This document shows positions 1-7,878 of a DNA stretch of 11,623 nt, one piece after another. Position 1 is the stretch's first letter. Each line of letters opens with the position of its first letter. This DNA comes from an uncultured Bacteroidia bacterium (lineage in GTDB: Bacteria; Bacteroidota; Bacteroidia; Bacteroidales; UBA932), in NCBI GenBank assembly GCA_902796455.1, contig CADBPH010000136.1, forward strand, positions 1 through 11,623. The letters run 5' to 3'. The translations under genes were made by a program, and so were the position numbers. The notes beneath the pieces are model-generated. The model saw nothing but the letters and a program-made list of their open reading frames with translations. It did not search any database and was not told the DNA's origin.

Positions 1-773
1 AGGGAATCTTTCCGCATCTGCAGGAGCGCTCCTTCGGCATAGAAGGAAATACCCCGCCCGGCATAGCGCTGTTTCACCTCCTGCAAGGCGGCGCGGCGCT
101 CCACCGGATCATCGTATTTGCGTACCTGCGTGCGGGAAGCGGCCTCGTACTCCAGGTAGGCGCCGGCAGGATAAGTCCCGGCAACCTGCGCCTGAAGCTC
201 CGGATAAGCCGTTTCCCAGCGTTTGCGGCTGAGCGCCCAGAGCGAATAGGAATAATCGTCTGATATATCATCCTTCAGGGCTCCTCCCATCAAGGAACTG
301 ACCCGCCCGGAATGCTGATAGAAAGCCCGGTTGCTCCCCGCTTTGAGCGCCTCTGCCCGCTCCCGGATGAGCGCAAGGACGGCATCGGCACCCCGGTAAC
401 CCAGGGCATATTCCACCCCGACGATGGGGACCGGGAAAGCAATCGCCTCTTCGGTAAAGGCCTTCTGCAGGGAATCCCGGACTTTCCAATTACGGGAGGC
501 CCCGACGGAAACGCGCCGGGATGCAGCTTCGTAATAATCCCAAGCCAGCCCCTTGGAAAGGGCTTCCGCCTTGATTTCTTCAAGGATCTTTTCCTGGGTT
601 GCAGGAAGGTCTTTCGCCTCGGCCTCGGCATAGGCTTGCCATTGGGAGAGGAGCACATGGCCCCGGTTGTCGACAGGTTTCGGTTCTGGTTTCATGGTCT
701 GGACGGCAGCGTGGGCGCCGAAAACAAGGAGCAACGCTCCTGCGACGGCAGGGATTAACAATTTGGTTTTCAT
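1..773 (-). CDS. Exported protein, N-terminal part; probable alpha-2-macroglobulin family (runs off left edge)
   Basis: The frame is open from the ATG at 773 to the window edge, giving 257 codons and no stop, so only the N-terminus is visible. Residues 1-22 form a clear Sec signal peptide: Lys2 and Lys4, a hydrophobic core LLIPAVAGALLLVFG, and a likely cut after AHA (22). No lipobox Cys is present, so the protein is probably periplasmic or secreted. The mature part is helical and rich in Ala, Glu and Tyr, including a stretch of the form W-x-x-Y-x-E-A-E-A-K-D-L-P near residues 49-61. That pattern recalls the N-terminus of the very large (about 1,800-2,000 residue) Bacteroidota alpha-2-macroglobulin/MG2 proteins, which are thought to trap proteases in the envelope. 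This assignment is by recalled resemblance only; the thioester and bait regions would lie outside the window. The start lies 11 bp after the folC stop with no promoter between, so it is probably co-transcribed with folC. Confidence 0.6.
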   Translation of the reverse strand, partial: MKTKLLIPAVAGALLLVFGAHAAVQTMKPEPKPVDNRGHVLLSQWQAYAEAEAKDLPATQEKILEEIKAEALSKGLAWDYYEAASRRVSVGASRNWKVRDSLQKAFTEEAIAFPVPIVGVEYALGYRGADAVLALIRERAEALKAGSNRAFYQHSGRVSSLMGGALKDDISDDYSYSLWALSRKRWETAYPELQAQVAGTYPAGAYLEYEAASRTQVRKYDDPVERRAALQEVKQRYAGRGISFYAEGALLQMRKDS

Positions 774-784
774 AGCAAAGGAGT

Positions 785-2170
785 TTATCCTTCCGCCGGA
801 TGCGATCCGGCAAAAAGCGGGATGGCTTCAGCCACTACAAAAGTACTGCCACCGATATAAACAAGGGGCGGATTCGCCCGGTTCCCGGCAGAAATTCCTT
901 CCGAAGCCAGGCGCATGGCCATCCGGACGGCCTCCGCGACGCTGCCTCCGTCATAGAGCCTGTCCGTGGGGAGTCCCCGTTCCTGCCGCCAGGCGCGGCA
1001 ATGCGCCAGCAACTGTCCGGACGGCAGGGCCCGGCGGGTATCCGGCGACGCGAAGACATAAGTGGCAGCCACGGGCATCAGCGGAAGGATGGCATCCAAG
1101 TCCTTGTCTGCCATGACCCCATACACAATCACCAGGGGCCTCCCGCCCGCGCACATGGCTTCCAGCTGGCGGAAATTATGCCGGAGGGCATGGGCATTGT
1201 GTCCGATATCCGCAATCACTTCCGGATGGGAGGCCAGCCGCTCCCAACGGCCGTGGAAATCCATACGCGACGCGGTATGTTTCAGTGCATCCATTACTTC
1301 CGGATCGTTCGAAAGCCCCGCATAGCGGTCCCGGAGCAGATCCAGGGCGCACAGGACGGTCCGCAGATTTTCCCGCTGGTATTCCCCGCCGAGGTCCATC
1401 CCGGAAAGAATCTCTTCCCGCGACGCCCACAGCCGGGGCTCCGATTCACAGGCGAAGGTCAAAGGGGCGCCCACCGCCCGGGCACGGGCGCGGAAGACCG
1501 GTTCCGTATGCGGGTCCTTCACTCCGGCAAGGGCAGGAATGCCCGCCTTGAAAATCCCGGCTTTTTCCGCCGCGATCTCTTCCAGGGTATTCCCTAGTAA
1601 ATCGCAATGGTCCAATCCGATACTCGTCACGATGCTCAGGACGGGACGGACGATGTTGGTGCTGTCCAGCCGCCCCCCAAGGCCCGTTTCTATCACCGCC
1701 ACATCCACCCGGCAATCCCGGAACCACTGGAACGCCATGGCGGTCGTGATCTCAAAGAAGGACAGGTCCAGCCGGTTGAATGTCTCTTCCCATTCCGAAA
1801 CAAACGCATACACTTCCTCACGGGAAATGAGTTCCGTCCGGACGCATCCCGACTCGTCCCGCACGGCAATCCGCATCCGCTCGCGGAAATCGAGGATGTG
1901 CGGGGAGGTATACAATCCCACCCGGAGGCCCGTGGAGGCCAGTGCGCTGGCCAGCAGGTTCGAAACAGACCCTTTCCCGTTGGTCCCGGCCACATGGATG
2001 ACGTCATAGCTCCGGTGCGGGTACCCCAGCAGGCCGTCCAGCTCCAGCATCCGGTCAAGGCCCGGCTTATAGGCCGTCCCCATCGGGACCTGCTGGACAG
2101 ACGGAAAGCGGACGAACAAGGCGGAAAGCATGGCTTCGTATCGATCGGCTGAATACTCCTGTCTCATCAT
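785..2170 (-). CDS. folC: Bifunctional folylpolyglutamate synthase / dihydrofolate synthase
   Basis: A cytoplasmic ATP-dependent ligase of the Mur-ligase superfamily. It joins glutamate to dihydropteroate and adds further glutamates to folates. With the ATG at 2170 the protein has 461 residues, slightly above the usual 420-450. Visible motifs are the P-loop GTNGKGS (62-68), the pteroate-binding loop TSPHILDFRER (88-98), FEITTAMAF (139-147), ETGLGGRLDSTN (161-172), an EKAGIFK stretch, and DIGHN (321-325) starting the C-terminal domain. In that last motif the usual Pro after HN is Ala. A longer reading from a TTG at 2224 is possible. I prefer the ATG pair at 2170/2167, because homologues start shortly before this point and the extension would run through the divergent promoter region. 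The gene is transcribed leftward and is followed 11 bp later by the exported-protein gene. Confidence 0.95.
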   Translation of the reverse strand: MMRQEYSADRYEAMLSALFVRFPSVQQVPMGTAYKPGLDRMLELDGLLGYPHRSYDVIHVAGTNGKGSVSNLLASALASTGLRVGLYTSPHILDFRERMRIAVRDESGCVRTELISREEVYAFVSEWEETFNRLDLSFFEITTAMAFQWFRDCRVDVAVIETGLGGRLDSTNIVRPVLSIVTSIGLDHCDLLGNTLEEIAAEKAGIFKAGIPALAGVKDPHTEPVFRARARAVGAPLTFACESEPRLWASREEILSGMDLGGEYQRENLRTVLCALDLLRDRYAGLSNDPEVMDALKHTASRMDFHGRWERLASHPEVIADIGHNAHALRHNFRQLEAMCAGGRPLVIVYGVMADKDLDAILPLMPVAATYVFASPDTRRALPSGQLLAHCRAWRQERGLPTDRLYDGGSVAEAVRMAMRLASEGISAGNRANPPLVYIGGSTFVVAEAIPLFAGSHPAEG

Positions 2171-2186
2171 TTTAAAGCTGTATTTT

Positions 2187-2217
2187 TTTGAACTGATTCC
2201 AAATTTACTTATTTTTG
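2187..2217 (+). promoter_or_regulatory. Candidate promoter for the AIR synthase-like gene
   Basis: TTTG (2187-2190) and TATTTTTG (2210-2217) are separated by 19 bp, a perfect fit to the Bacteroidota -33/-7 consensus TTTG / TAnnTTTG. The expected transcription start is about 2222, only a few bases before the ATG at 2225. The mRNA would therefore be nearly leaderless, or translation starts later, for example at the in-frame ATG at 2279. It overlaps the oppositely directed folC promoter. Confidence 0.5.
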
Positions 2218-2233
2218 AGGACAAATGAGCAAA
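2200..2233 (-). promoter_or_regulatory. Candidate folC promoter (Bacteroidota -7/-33 type)
   Basis: Read on the minus strand, TAAATTTG (2207 to 2200) matches the TAnnTTTG -7 consensus perfectly. A TTTG at 2233-2230 is the nearest -33 candidate, 22 bp away, slightly longer than the usual 19-21. Transcription would start near 2195 and leave a leader of about 25 nt before the folC ATG. The -33 candidate lies inside the first codons of the divergent gene. Confidence 0.45.
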
Positions 2234-3388
2234 GATTTACCGTTCCTCAACGCCGAATACATCATCGACGGCATCCGCATGGATACGACACCCGGAGCCA
2301 TGCTGTCCGCCGCATGCGGGCAGCCCTGCCCTCCGCAAGGGGGCGGGAGCGTGATTGATGAGTCTTCCGAGCCGACCCGTTCGACCGGGCAGGTGGATCC
2401 CGCCCGGCTGGACCAGTATGCGACGGACGTCGCCGCGGCCCTCCGGAAAGAACGGTTGATGCCCGAAGGGTACCCGGAGTCATACACCCGGATGCGGATC
2501 GCCGCCGCCCTGCTGGACACCCTCTGGATGAAGGGACACTTCCGGATCGGAGACCTCACCCTGCGGCCGTCCTGGAAATGGGACGCCGGGCAGCTGGGGA
2601 ACATGGCCGCATTCTACCGTTCTGTGGAAACGGCCGTGGAATATACGGAAGGGCTGGGCGTCCAGATCGACCGGTACAGCGTACAGAGCCGGGAAAAAGG
2701 ATGCCTGCTGACGGTGGAAACCTCGCTCCACCATGCCCATGAAGACACGGAAGGGGTATTCAGCGAGGAAGAGGACGGACCGGTCCTGATCAAGGAACTC
2801 CCTTTCCGGACCACCGGCTCCCGTCTGTCGCGCCGCCGCCAGTGCCCCGCGCACATGAGCGGCCAGGAGACCAACTGGATCATATTCATTCCTTTCGATA
2901 CCTGTCCTTTCCGGCTTGGCGGTTCCGTCCTGGCGGAAACGACAGGGCTGCACCTGGGGAAAGCCTCCGACATGGCCGACCCGGATTATTTCGTCGATTG
3001 CTTCGAAGTGGTGCGTGAACTGGTCGAGGACGGCATCGTCCTGTCCGGCATCACGGTCGCGGACGGGGGCCTGATGACGGCCCTGCGCCGGATGACCACC
3101 CTTTCCTGCGGACTGGCAGCGGATATCGGTGCCGTTCTGAAGTCCTACGGTACGGATGATCCGGCGGAAGTCCTACTGGGCGAAGTCCCGGGTGCCCTTA
3201 TCGAAATCAGCGACTCCGATTACGATTACCTGGATGCCGAACTCCTGCTCCAGGATGTCGCCTTCTATCCGCTCGGACATCCTTCCCGCAAGGTGAAAGG
3301 CGTCCGGATCTCCTCCTCGGATGTCTCCGGAATCTCGCTGATTCTCCAGGCCCTGCTCAACAGCCAGGCATCGGAAGGAGAAGATTGA
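2225..3388 (+). CDS. AIR synthase (PurM/PurL)-related protein with an AIRS C-terminal-type domain; substrate unknown
   Basis: A 387-residue protein without signal peptide or membrane segments. Residues from about 220 to 360 resemble the C-terminal ATP-binding-fold domain shared by PurM, PurL, SelD and HypE. The motif LGGSVLAE starts at 231. An acidic helix of the type DCFEVVRELVEDGIVLSGIT follows, then ADGGLMTAL (DGGL at 280-283), a CGLAADI segment, and EVLLGEVPGALIEI, the typical close of such modules. The N-terminal 200 residues do not show a recognisable PurM N-terminal domain or its Gly-Asp phosphate loop. They include a Pro/Gly/Ser-rich stretch near 33-57 that may be disordered. The reaction is unknown: it may be a purine-synthesis relative or a non-catalytic descendant. 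A second in-frame ATG at 2279 is an alternative start. The gene probably heads a two-gene unit with the PhoH gene 52 bp downstream. Domain call is fairly sure; function is not. Confidence 0.7.
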   Translation: MSKDLPFLNAEYIIDGIRMDTTPGAMLSAACGQPCPPQGGGSVIDESSEPTRSTGQVDPARLDQYATDVAAALRKERLMPEGYPESYTRMRIAAALLDTLWMKGHFRIGDLTLRPSWKWDAGQLGNMAAFYRSVETAVEYTEGLGVQIDRYSVQSREKGCLLTVETSLHHAHEDTEGVFSEEEDGPVLIKELPFRTTGSRLSRRRQCPAHMSGQETNWIIFIPFDTCPFRLGGSVLAETTGLHLGKASDMADPDYFVDCFEVVRELVEDGIVLSGITVADGGLMTALRRMTTLSCGLAADIGAVLKSYGTDDPAEVLLGEVPGALIEISDSDYDYLDAELLLQDVAFYPLGHPSRKVKGVRISSSDVSGISLILQALLNSQASEGED

Positions 3389-3440
3389 GAAATGTTTATC
3401 CGGCTTTCGCCGTTGCGGAGGCCATTAATTCTGCTAGGCT

Positions 3441-4826
3441 ATGCCAAGATACGCCAACGTCCCTGCGAAGGGAAAAAAATCCGGCAAAGCGAAGATTTTC
3501 GTGCTGGATACCAACATTATCTTACATGACTTCAAGGCCATCCGGAAATTCCAGGACAACGACATTGTCATCCCGGTCGCCGTCCTCGAAGAACTCGACA
3601 AATTCAAGAAAGGAAACGACGCCCTGAGTTTCAACGCCCGCGGATTCATGCGCGAAATCGACCGCCTGACAGAAGGAAAACTCTTCGGCCCGGACGGTGT
3701 TCCGATCGGGGACCGGCTCGGTAACATCAAAATCGAGCCGAACCATCCCTTCCCGGAAGACTTGAAGGGCCTGTTCCTCGACGATACGCAGGACCACCGG
3801 ATCCTGGCCACGGCCATCTGGGTGCGCGACAACCATCCGGGCCGTTTTACCGCCCTGGTTACCAAGGACATCAACCTGAGGATGAAAGCCAAGGCCGCAG
3901 GCATGGTCGCCCAGGATTACCTGACCGACCGGGTGGAAGACGTCAAACTGGAAGATGCGCAGAAGGTCGTCCAGTACCGCGACGACGTTCCGCAGGATAT
4001 CCTGCAGCACATCGCTTACGGCCAGGACAATGCCGTCCCGTGGGAAGAGGTGTGCTCCAAGGAGCCCTATCCGAACCAGTTGTTCAAATTCCGCTGGCCG
4101 GACGGTGCGGATGCCGCGCCCGTATGCGCCCGCTATGACGCTGACCGGGGGGCCATCGTCCTGGTCCGCGCCAAGGAAGCCTATGGCATCCGTCCGCGCA
4201 ACGACGAGCAGAAATTCGCCCTGGACGCCTGCCTGAACAAGGATATCCAGCTGGTATCGCTGACCGGCGGGGCGGGAACGGGAAAGACGCTCATCGCCCT
4301 GGCAGCGGCCCTGGAACAGGAGAGGGACTATGACCAGATCATCCTGACCCGGCCGACTGTCATTCTCGGCAACCAGGACATCGGTTTCCTGCCCGGCGAC
4401 CAGAAGAGCAAGATGACTCCTTTCCTGCTCCCGCTGATGGACAACCTGGGGGTCATCAAGTCCCAGTTCCGCCCCTCCAGCAAGGAAGCGCTCAAGGTCG
4501 AATCGCTCCAGACCAGCGAAAAACTGCTGATCACCCCGCTCGCCTACATCCGCGGCCGGAGCCTGGGCAAAGTCTTCTTTATCATCGACGAAGCGCAGAA
4601 CCTGACGCCGCACGAAGTCAAGACCATCATCACCCGCGCGGGCGAAGGAACCAAGATGGTCTTCACGGGGGATGTTTTCCAAATCGACCAGCCTTATCTG
4701 GACCAGTGGTCGAACGGCCTGACACATTTGGGAGAAAAGATGACCGGACAACGGCTGTTCCAGCATGTTTTCCTGCGCAAGGGGGAACGGAGTGAATTGT
4801 CCGAAATTGCTTCGAAATTGTTATAA
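3441..4826 (+). CDS. phoH: PIN domain-PhoH ATPase fusion (PhoH2/YlaK type)
   Basis: A 461-residue cytoplasmic protein combining an N-terminal PIN nuclease domain with a C-terminal PhoH-like P-loop ATPase. Residues 18-150 form the PIN domain, with the acidic residues expected for metal-dependent RNA cleavage visible: Asp23 in FVLDTN, Glu50/Glu51 in VLEELDKF, Asp118 in DDTQDHRILATA, and Asp143 in VTKDIN. The ATPase domain has a Walker A motif GGAGTGKT (276-283) and a Walker B motif FFIIDEAQN (Asp383, Glu384). A later FTGDVFQID matches the conserved PhoH sensor region. Characterised members of this fusion (mycobacterial PhoH2) act as RNA helicase-nucleases, so a role in RNA turnover or quality control is likely here but is inferred. 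All key residues appear intact. The ATG at 3441 lies 52 bp after the AIR synthase-like gene with no evident promoter between them, which suggests co-transcription. No terminator is obvious before ppdK. Confidence 0.93.
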   Translation: MPRYANVPAKGKKSGKAKIFVLDTNIILHDFKAIRKFQDNDIVIPVAVLEELDKFKKGNDALSFNARGFMREIDRLTEGKLFGPDGVPIGDRLGNIKIEPNHPFPEDLKGLFLDDTQDHRILATAIWVRDNHPGRFTALVTKDINLRMKAKAAGMVAQDYLTDRVEDVKLEDAQKVVQYRDDVPQDILQHIAYGQDNAVPWEEVCSKEPYPNQLFKFRWPDGADAAPVCARYDADRGAIVLVRAKEAYGIRPRNDEQKFALDACLNKDIQLVSLTGGAGTGKTLIALAAALEQERDYDQIILTRPTVILGNQDIGFLPGDQKSKMTPFLLPLMDNLGVIKSQFRPSSKEALKVESLQTSEKLLITPLAYIRGRSLGKVFFIIDEAQNLTPHEVKTIITRAGEGTKMVFTGDVFQIDQPYLDQWSNGLTHLGEKMTGQRLFQHVFLRKGERSELSEIASKLL

Positions 4827-4848
4827 TCGATAAAATATCTTATCTTTG
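4818..4848 (+). promoter_or_regulatory. Candidate ppdK promoter
   Basis: TTG (4818-4820) lies 20 bp before TATCTTTG (4841-4848), a perfect -7 box. The -33 element overlaps the last sense codons of the PhoH gene. Transcription would start near 4853 and give a leader of about 35 nt before the ATG at 4888. The leader shows no Shine-Dalgarno sequence, as is usual in this phylum. A small inverted repeat GATAA/TTATC (4829-4833 and 4840-4844) overlaps the -7 box; I give it little weight. Confidence 0.65.
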
Positions 4849-4887
4849 CGGGCTCATTGAAATTACCTATTTAAAAATCATATCCAG

Positions 4888-7614
4888 ATGTTTGAAAACA
4901 AGAAAAGAGTCTACCGTTTCGGAGGCAAGAAGGCCGAAGGAAACGGCAAGATGAGAGAGCTTCTCGGAGGCAAAGGCGCCAACCTCGCTGAAATGAACCT
5001 CCTGGGCATGCCGGTTCCTGCCGGCTTCACGATTACGACAGAATGCTGCGCAGAATATTATGCACTTGGCGGCGGATATTCAGATGACCTCAAGGCAGAA
5101 GTCGCTGCCGCCCTCTCCGCTACGGAAGAAATCATGGGCAAACGCTTCGGCGACAAGGAGGATCCGCTCCTGGTCAGCTGCCGTTCCGGCGCCCGGAGCT
5201 CCATGCCGGGCATGATGGATACCATCCTGAACATCGGCTTGTGCTCCGACACGATTCCCGGCATGATCCGCAAGACCGGCAACCCGCGTTTCGTGTATGA
5301 CGCCTACCGCCGTCTCATCATGATGTACTCCGATGTCGTCATGGAGAAAGCAGAAGGGATTGAACCGGCCGACGGCCAGGGCATCCGCCAGCAGCTCGAC
5401 CGCATGATGACGGAGCTCAAGGAATCCAAGGGATACACCTCCGATACCGATATTATGGCCGAAGAACTCAAAGACCTGTGCGACAAGTTCAAAGTAAAGG
5501 TCAAGGAAGTCCTCGGCGTAGAATTCCCGGACACGGCCAAAGACCAGCTCTGGGGATCGATCGGCGGCGTGTTCAAGTCCTGGAACGGCAAACGCGCCAT
5601 CGCCTACCGCCGGATCGAGAAGATTCCGGATGACTGGGGCACGGCGGTCAACGTCCAGTCCATGGTCTTCGGAAACATGGGAGATACCTCCGCGACCGGC
5701 GTTGCTTTCTCCCGCAACCCGGCCAACGGCGACAATAAATTCTATGGGGAATGGCTCATCAACGCCCAGGGCGAAGACGTGGTCGCGGGCATCCGCACCC
5801 CGAACCCGCTGAACGAGGCGACCAAGACCGAGAAGAACAAAGATCTCCAGTCGCTGGAGAAAGCCATGCCTGAGGTTTACGCAGAATTGGACGAGATCCG
5901 CAAGAATCTCGAGAACCATTTCCACGACATGCAGGACATCGAGTTCACGATCCAGGAAGGGCATCTGTGGATGCTCCAGTGCCGGATCGGCAAACGGACC
6001 GGCCTGGCTGCCTTGCAGATGGCCATGGATATGGTCAGCGAAGGCATGATCGACGAAAAGACGGCTGTCATGCGGGTATCCCCCGCCCAGCTCGATGAGA
6101 TCCTCCACCCGATCCTCGACCCGTCTTCCGAAAAGAAGGCGAAAGTCCTGGCACAGGGGCTTCCCGCTTCTCCGGGCGGTGCCGTCGGTACCATCGTCTT
6201 CACGTCCGAGGACGCCATGGCCGCCCAGAAAGAAGGCCGCAAGGTGATCCTCCTCCGCGAGGAGACTTCCCCGGAAGACATTGAGGGCATGCGGGCTTCA
6301 GCCGGTATCCTCACCACCCGCGGCGGCATGACCTCGCACGCGGCGCTCGTGGCCCGCGGCTGGGGCAAATGCTGCATTGTCGGCTGCGACGCCATGAAGA
6401 TCAACCTCGAGGAGAAAACCGCTACGTTCGACGGGGACCCGAAGGTATACAAAGAGGGCGACTGGCTGAGCCTCAACGGAACCAAAGGTCTCGTATACAA
6501 CGTACGCATCGATACGATGGACGCTTCCGAGAACCCGCTCTTCATCCAGTTCATGAACATCGTGGACAAGTTCCGCACCCTGGGCATCCGCACCAACGCC
6601 GATACCCCTGAGGATGCCGCCAAAGCCATGAAATTCGGCGCGGAAGGCATCGGTCTCTTCCGGGTGGAGCACATGTTCTACGGCAAGAATTCAGAAATGC
6701 CGCTGGCAAAGATGCGCAAGATGATCCTCTGCGACACCGACGCCGAACGCAAGGCCGCCCTGGAAGAACTGGGACCTTACATCAAGGCCGCCGTCAAGAG
6801 CACGCTCAAGATCATGGACGGCAAGCCGGTGGTGTTCCGTCTGCTTGACCCGCCGCTCCACGAATTCGTTCCCCACACGGAAGAGAAGAAGAAGGAACTC
6901 GCAGCCGAACTCGGCGTCTCGGTCGAAGAGATCGAGAAACGCGGAGAATCCCTGCATGAGGTGAACCCGATGATGGGACACCGCGGCGTCCGCCTGCATG
7001 TCTCCTTCCCGCTGATTGCCGAAACCCAATACCGGGCCATTTTCACGGCGACAGCGGAACTCCAGGCAGAAGGCCTGCACCCGATGCCGGAGATCATGAT
7101 CCCGGTGACCATTTCCGCCCGCGAGCTGAGCTTCCAGAAAGCGATCTGCGAACGGGTCAAGGCAGAGGTCGAGGGTCAAAGCATGCAAAGCATCAAGTAC
7201 CAGTTCGGGACGATGATCGAGATTCCGCGTGCCGCCCTGACCGGCGACCGCATGGCCCGTACGGCCGAATTCTTCTCGTTCGGAACCAATGACCTTACTC
7301 AGATGACCTTCGGCTTCTCCCGCGACGATGTCGGCACCTTCATGGGTGAATACCTCGGGTACAAGCTCCTGGATGCAGACCCGTTCCAGACCATTGATAC
7401 CAAGGGTGTCGGCAAACTGGTCGAATACGGGATCCAGAGCGGCCGGAGCCGTCGTCCGGAACTCAAATGCGGCGTCTGCGGCGAGCACGGCGGCGATCCG
7501 GATTCCATCCAGTTCTTCAACCGGATCGGCATCGACTATGTCTCCTGCTCTCCGTTCCGCGTCCCGATCGCCCGGCTGGCTGCAGCCCAGGCTGCCATCC
7601 AGCAGAGCAAATAG
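4888..7614 (+). CDS. ppdK: Pyruvate, phosphate dikinase
   Basis: A 908-residue cytoplasmic enzyme that interconverts pyruvate + ATP + Pi and phosphoenolpyruvate + AMP + PPi. In anaerobic Bacteroidales it can serve glycolysis or gluconeogenesis. Three parts are visible. The N-terminal nucleotide-binding domain has GGKGANLAEM (27-36) and SCRSGARSSMPGMMDT (from 97). The swivelling phosphohistidine domain has GGMTSHAALVARGWGKCC with catalytic His484. The C-terminal PEP-binding TIM barrel has GLFRVEHMF, MGHRGVRL, EIMIPVT, FFSFGTNDLTQMTFGFSRDD, CGVCGEHGGDP (catalytic Cys864, His867) and SCSPFRVPIARLAAAQ at the end. Length and motifs are normal, with no frameshift or missing key residue. The gene has its own promoter just upstream and a strong terminator at 7637-7670, so it is probably monocistronic. 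Its codon use is GC-rich like that of the genes to its left, clearly unlike the surface-protein gene that follows. Confidence 0.98.
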   Translation: MFENKKRVYRFGGKKAEGNGKMRELLGGKGANLAEMNLLGMPVPAGFTITTECCAEYYALGGGYSDDLKAEVAAALSATEEIMGKRFGDKEDPLLVSCRSGARSSMPGMMDTILNIGLCSDTIPGMIRKTGNPRFVYDAYRRLIMMYSDVVMEKAEGIEPADGQGIRQQLDRMMTELKESKGYTSDTDIMAEELKDLCDKFKVKVKEVLGVEFPDTAKDQLWGSIGGVFKSWNGKRAIAYRRIEKIPDDWGTAVNVQSMVFGNMGDTSATGVAFSRNPANGDNKFYGEWLINAQGEDVVAGIRTPNPLNEATKTEKNKDLQSLEKAMPEVYAELDEIRKNLENHFHDMQDIEFTIQEGHLWMLQCRIGKRTGLAALQMAMDMVSEGMIDEKTAVMRVSPAQLDEILHPILDPSSEKKAKVLAQGLPASPGGAVGTIVFTSEDAMAAQKEGRKVILLREETSPEDIEGMRASAGILTTRGGMTSHAALVARGWGKCCIVGCDAMKINLEEKTATFDGDPKVYKEGDWLSLNGTKGLVYNVRIDTMDASENPLFIQFMNIVDKFRTLGIRTNADTPEDAAKAMKFGAEGIGLFRVEHMFYGKNSEMPLAKMRKMILCDTDAERKAALEELGPYIKAAVKSTLKIMDGKPVVFRLLDPPLHEFVPHTEEKKKELAAELGVSVEEIEKRGESLHEVNPMMGHRGVRLHVSFPLIAETQYRAIFTATAELQAEGLHPMPEIMIPVTISARELSFQKAICERVKAEVEGQSMQSIKYQFGTMIEIPRAALTGDRMARTAEFFSFGTNDLTQMTFGFSRDDVGTFMGEYLGYKLLDADPFQTIDTKGVGKLVEYGIQSGRSRRPELKCGVCGEHGGDPDSIQFFNRIGIDYVSCSPFRVPIARLAAAQAAIQQSK

Positions 7615-7636
7615 ACGCTGAATACATTATTTATAT

Positions 7637-7670
7637 AAAGGTAGGGCAAGTTATTTTGCTCTACCTTTTA
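7637..7670 (+). terminator. Intrinsic terminator after ppdK
   Basis: A 13-bp stem pairs 7637-7649 (AAAGGTAGGGCAA) with 7656-7668 (TTGCTCTACCTTT). It has one internal G-U pair and a 6-nt loop, and is followed by a T-rich tail (TATTTATAG). It starts 23 bp after the ppdK stop. The AAA/TTT ends make it partly bidirectional in form. Confidence 0.85.
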
Positions 7671-7682
7671 TTTATAGAAATA

Positions 7683-7713
7683 TTTGCAGTTTTGAAAAAA
7701 TTCAGTAACTTAG
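7683..7713 (+). promoter_or_regulatory. Weak candidate promoter in the intergenic region
   Basis: TTTG (7683-7686) and TAACTTAG (7706-7713, 7 of 8 matches to TAnnTTTG) are spaced by 19 bp, the same geometry as the better promoters in this window. Transcription would start near 7718 and cover the 34-codon ORF. In such AT-rich DNA a chance match is quite possible. Confidence 0.3.
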
Positions 7714-7766
7714 AGCGCTAAAACCTAGGAAGAAGATCGTCATATATTATTATGAAGGCTTAACTG

Positions 7767-7871
7767 ATGAAGGACTACCTCTTCCAGTACACAACCAATC
7801 CAAACGCAAAACCGCCCCGCAGAAAGATGTGGAGCAAGATCAATATGCACATAAATGATAAATTTTTATGA
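7767..7871 (+). CDS. Possible 34-residue peptide, unknown; may be non-coding RNA or a gene remnant
   Basis: The ATG at 7767 opens 34 codons ending in TGA at 7869-7871. The peptide begins MKDYLFQYTTN, has a basic centre KPPRRK (15-20) and then MWSKINMHIND. It has no signal peptide or membrane segment. The first half is richer in GC than the surrounding DNA, which could reflect coding or the remains of an older gene. It lies about 50 nt after a weak promoter-like pair and ends just before the -33 box of the surface-protein promoter. I do not recognise it. An RNA without translation is an equal alternative. Confidence 0.2.
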   Translation: MKDYLFQYTTNPNAKPPRRKMWSKINMHINDKFL

Positions 7872-7878
7872 ATTAATA

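Noticed and set aside
800..2152. Plus-strand open frames inside folC (for example 800-1597 and 1607-2152)
   Set aside because: FolC motifs on the minus strand are continuous through the whole region; the plus frames are Arg/Pro-rich shadows.
2171..2224. An 18-codon N-terminal extension of folC from a TTG at 2224
   Set aside because: It would cross both divergent promoter boxes, and FolC homologues begin close to the ATG pair at 2170/2167.
3385..3627. An 80-codon plus-strand ORF starting at the end of the AIR synthase-like gene
   Set aside because: It overlaps the start of the PIN domain in another frame, and its sequence is Ser/Thr/Arg-rich without features.
3522..4766. A 414-codon minus-strand open frame across the PhoH gene
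   Set aside because: The sense strand encodes an intact PIN-PhoH protein with all motifs; the antisense frame is a product of GC-rich codon use.
5080..6108. Minus-strand open frame of 342 codons within ppdK (and a 265-codon one at 6691-7488)
   Set aside because: Both lie wholly inside a complete, motif-rich ppdK and show no independent start signals.
7718..7766. CCTAGG and TTAG/CTAA small palindromes in the intergenic region, considered as operator or IS remnants
   Set aside because: They are 4-6 bp long, unpaired with any repeat elsewhere, and expected by chance in DNA of this length.
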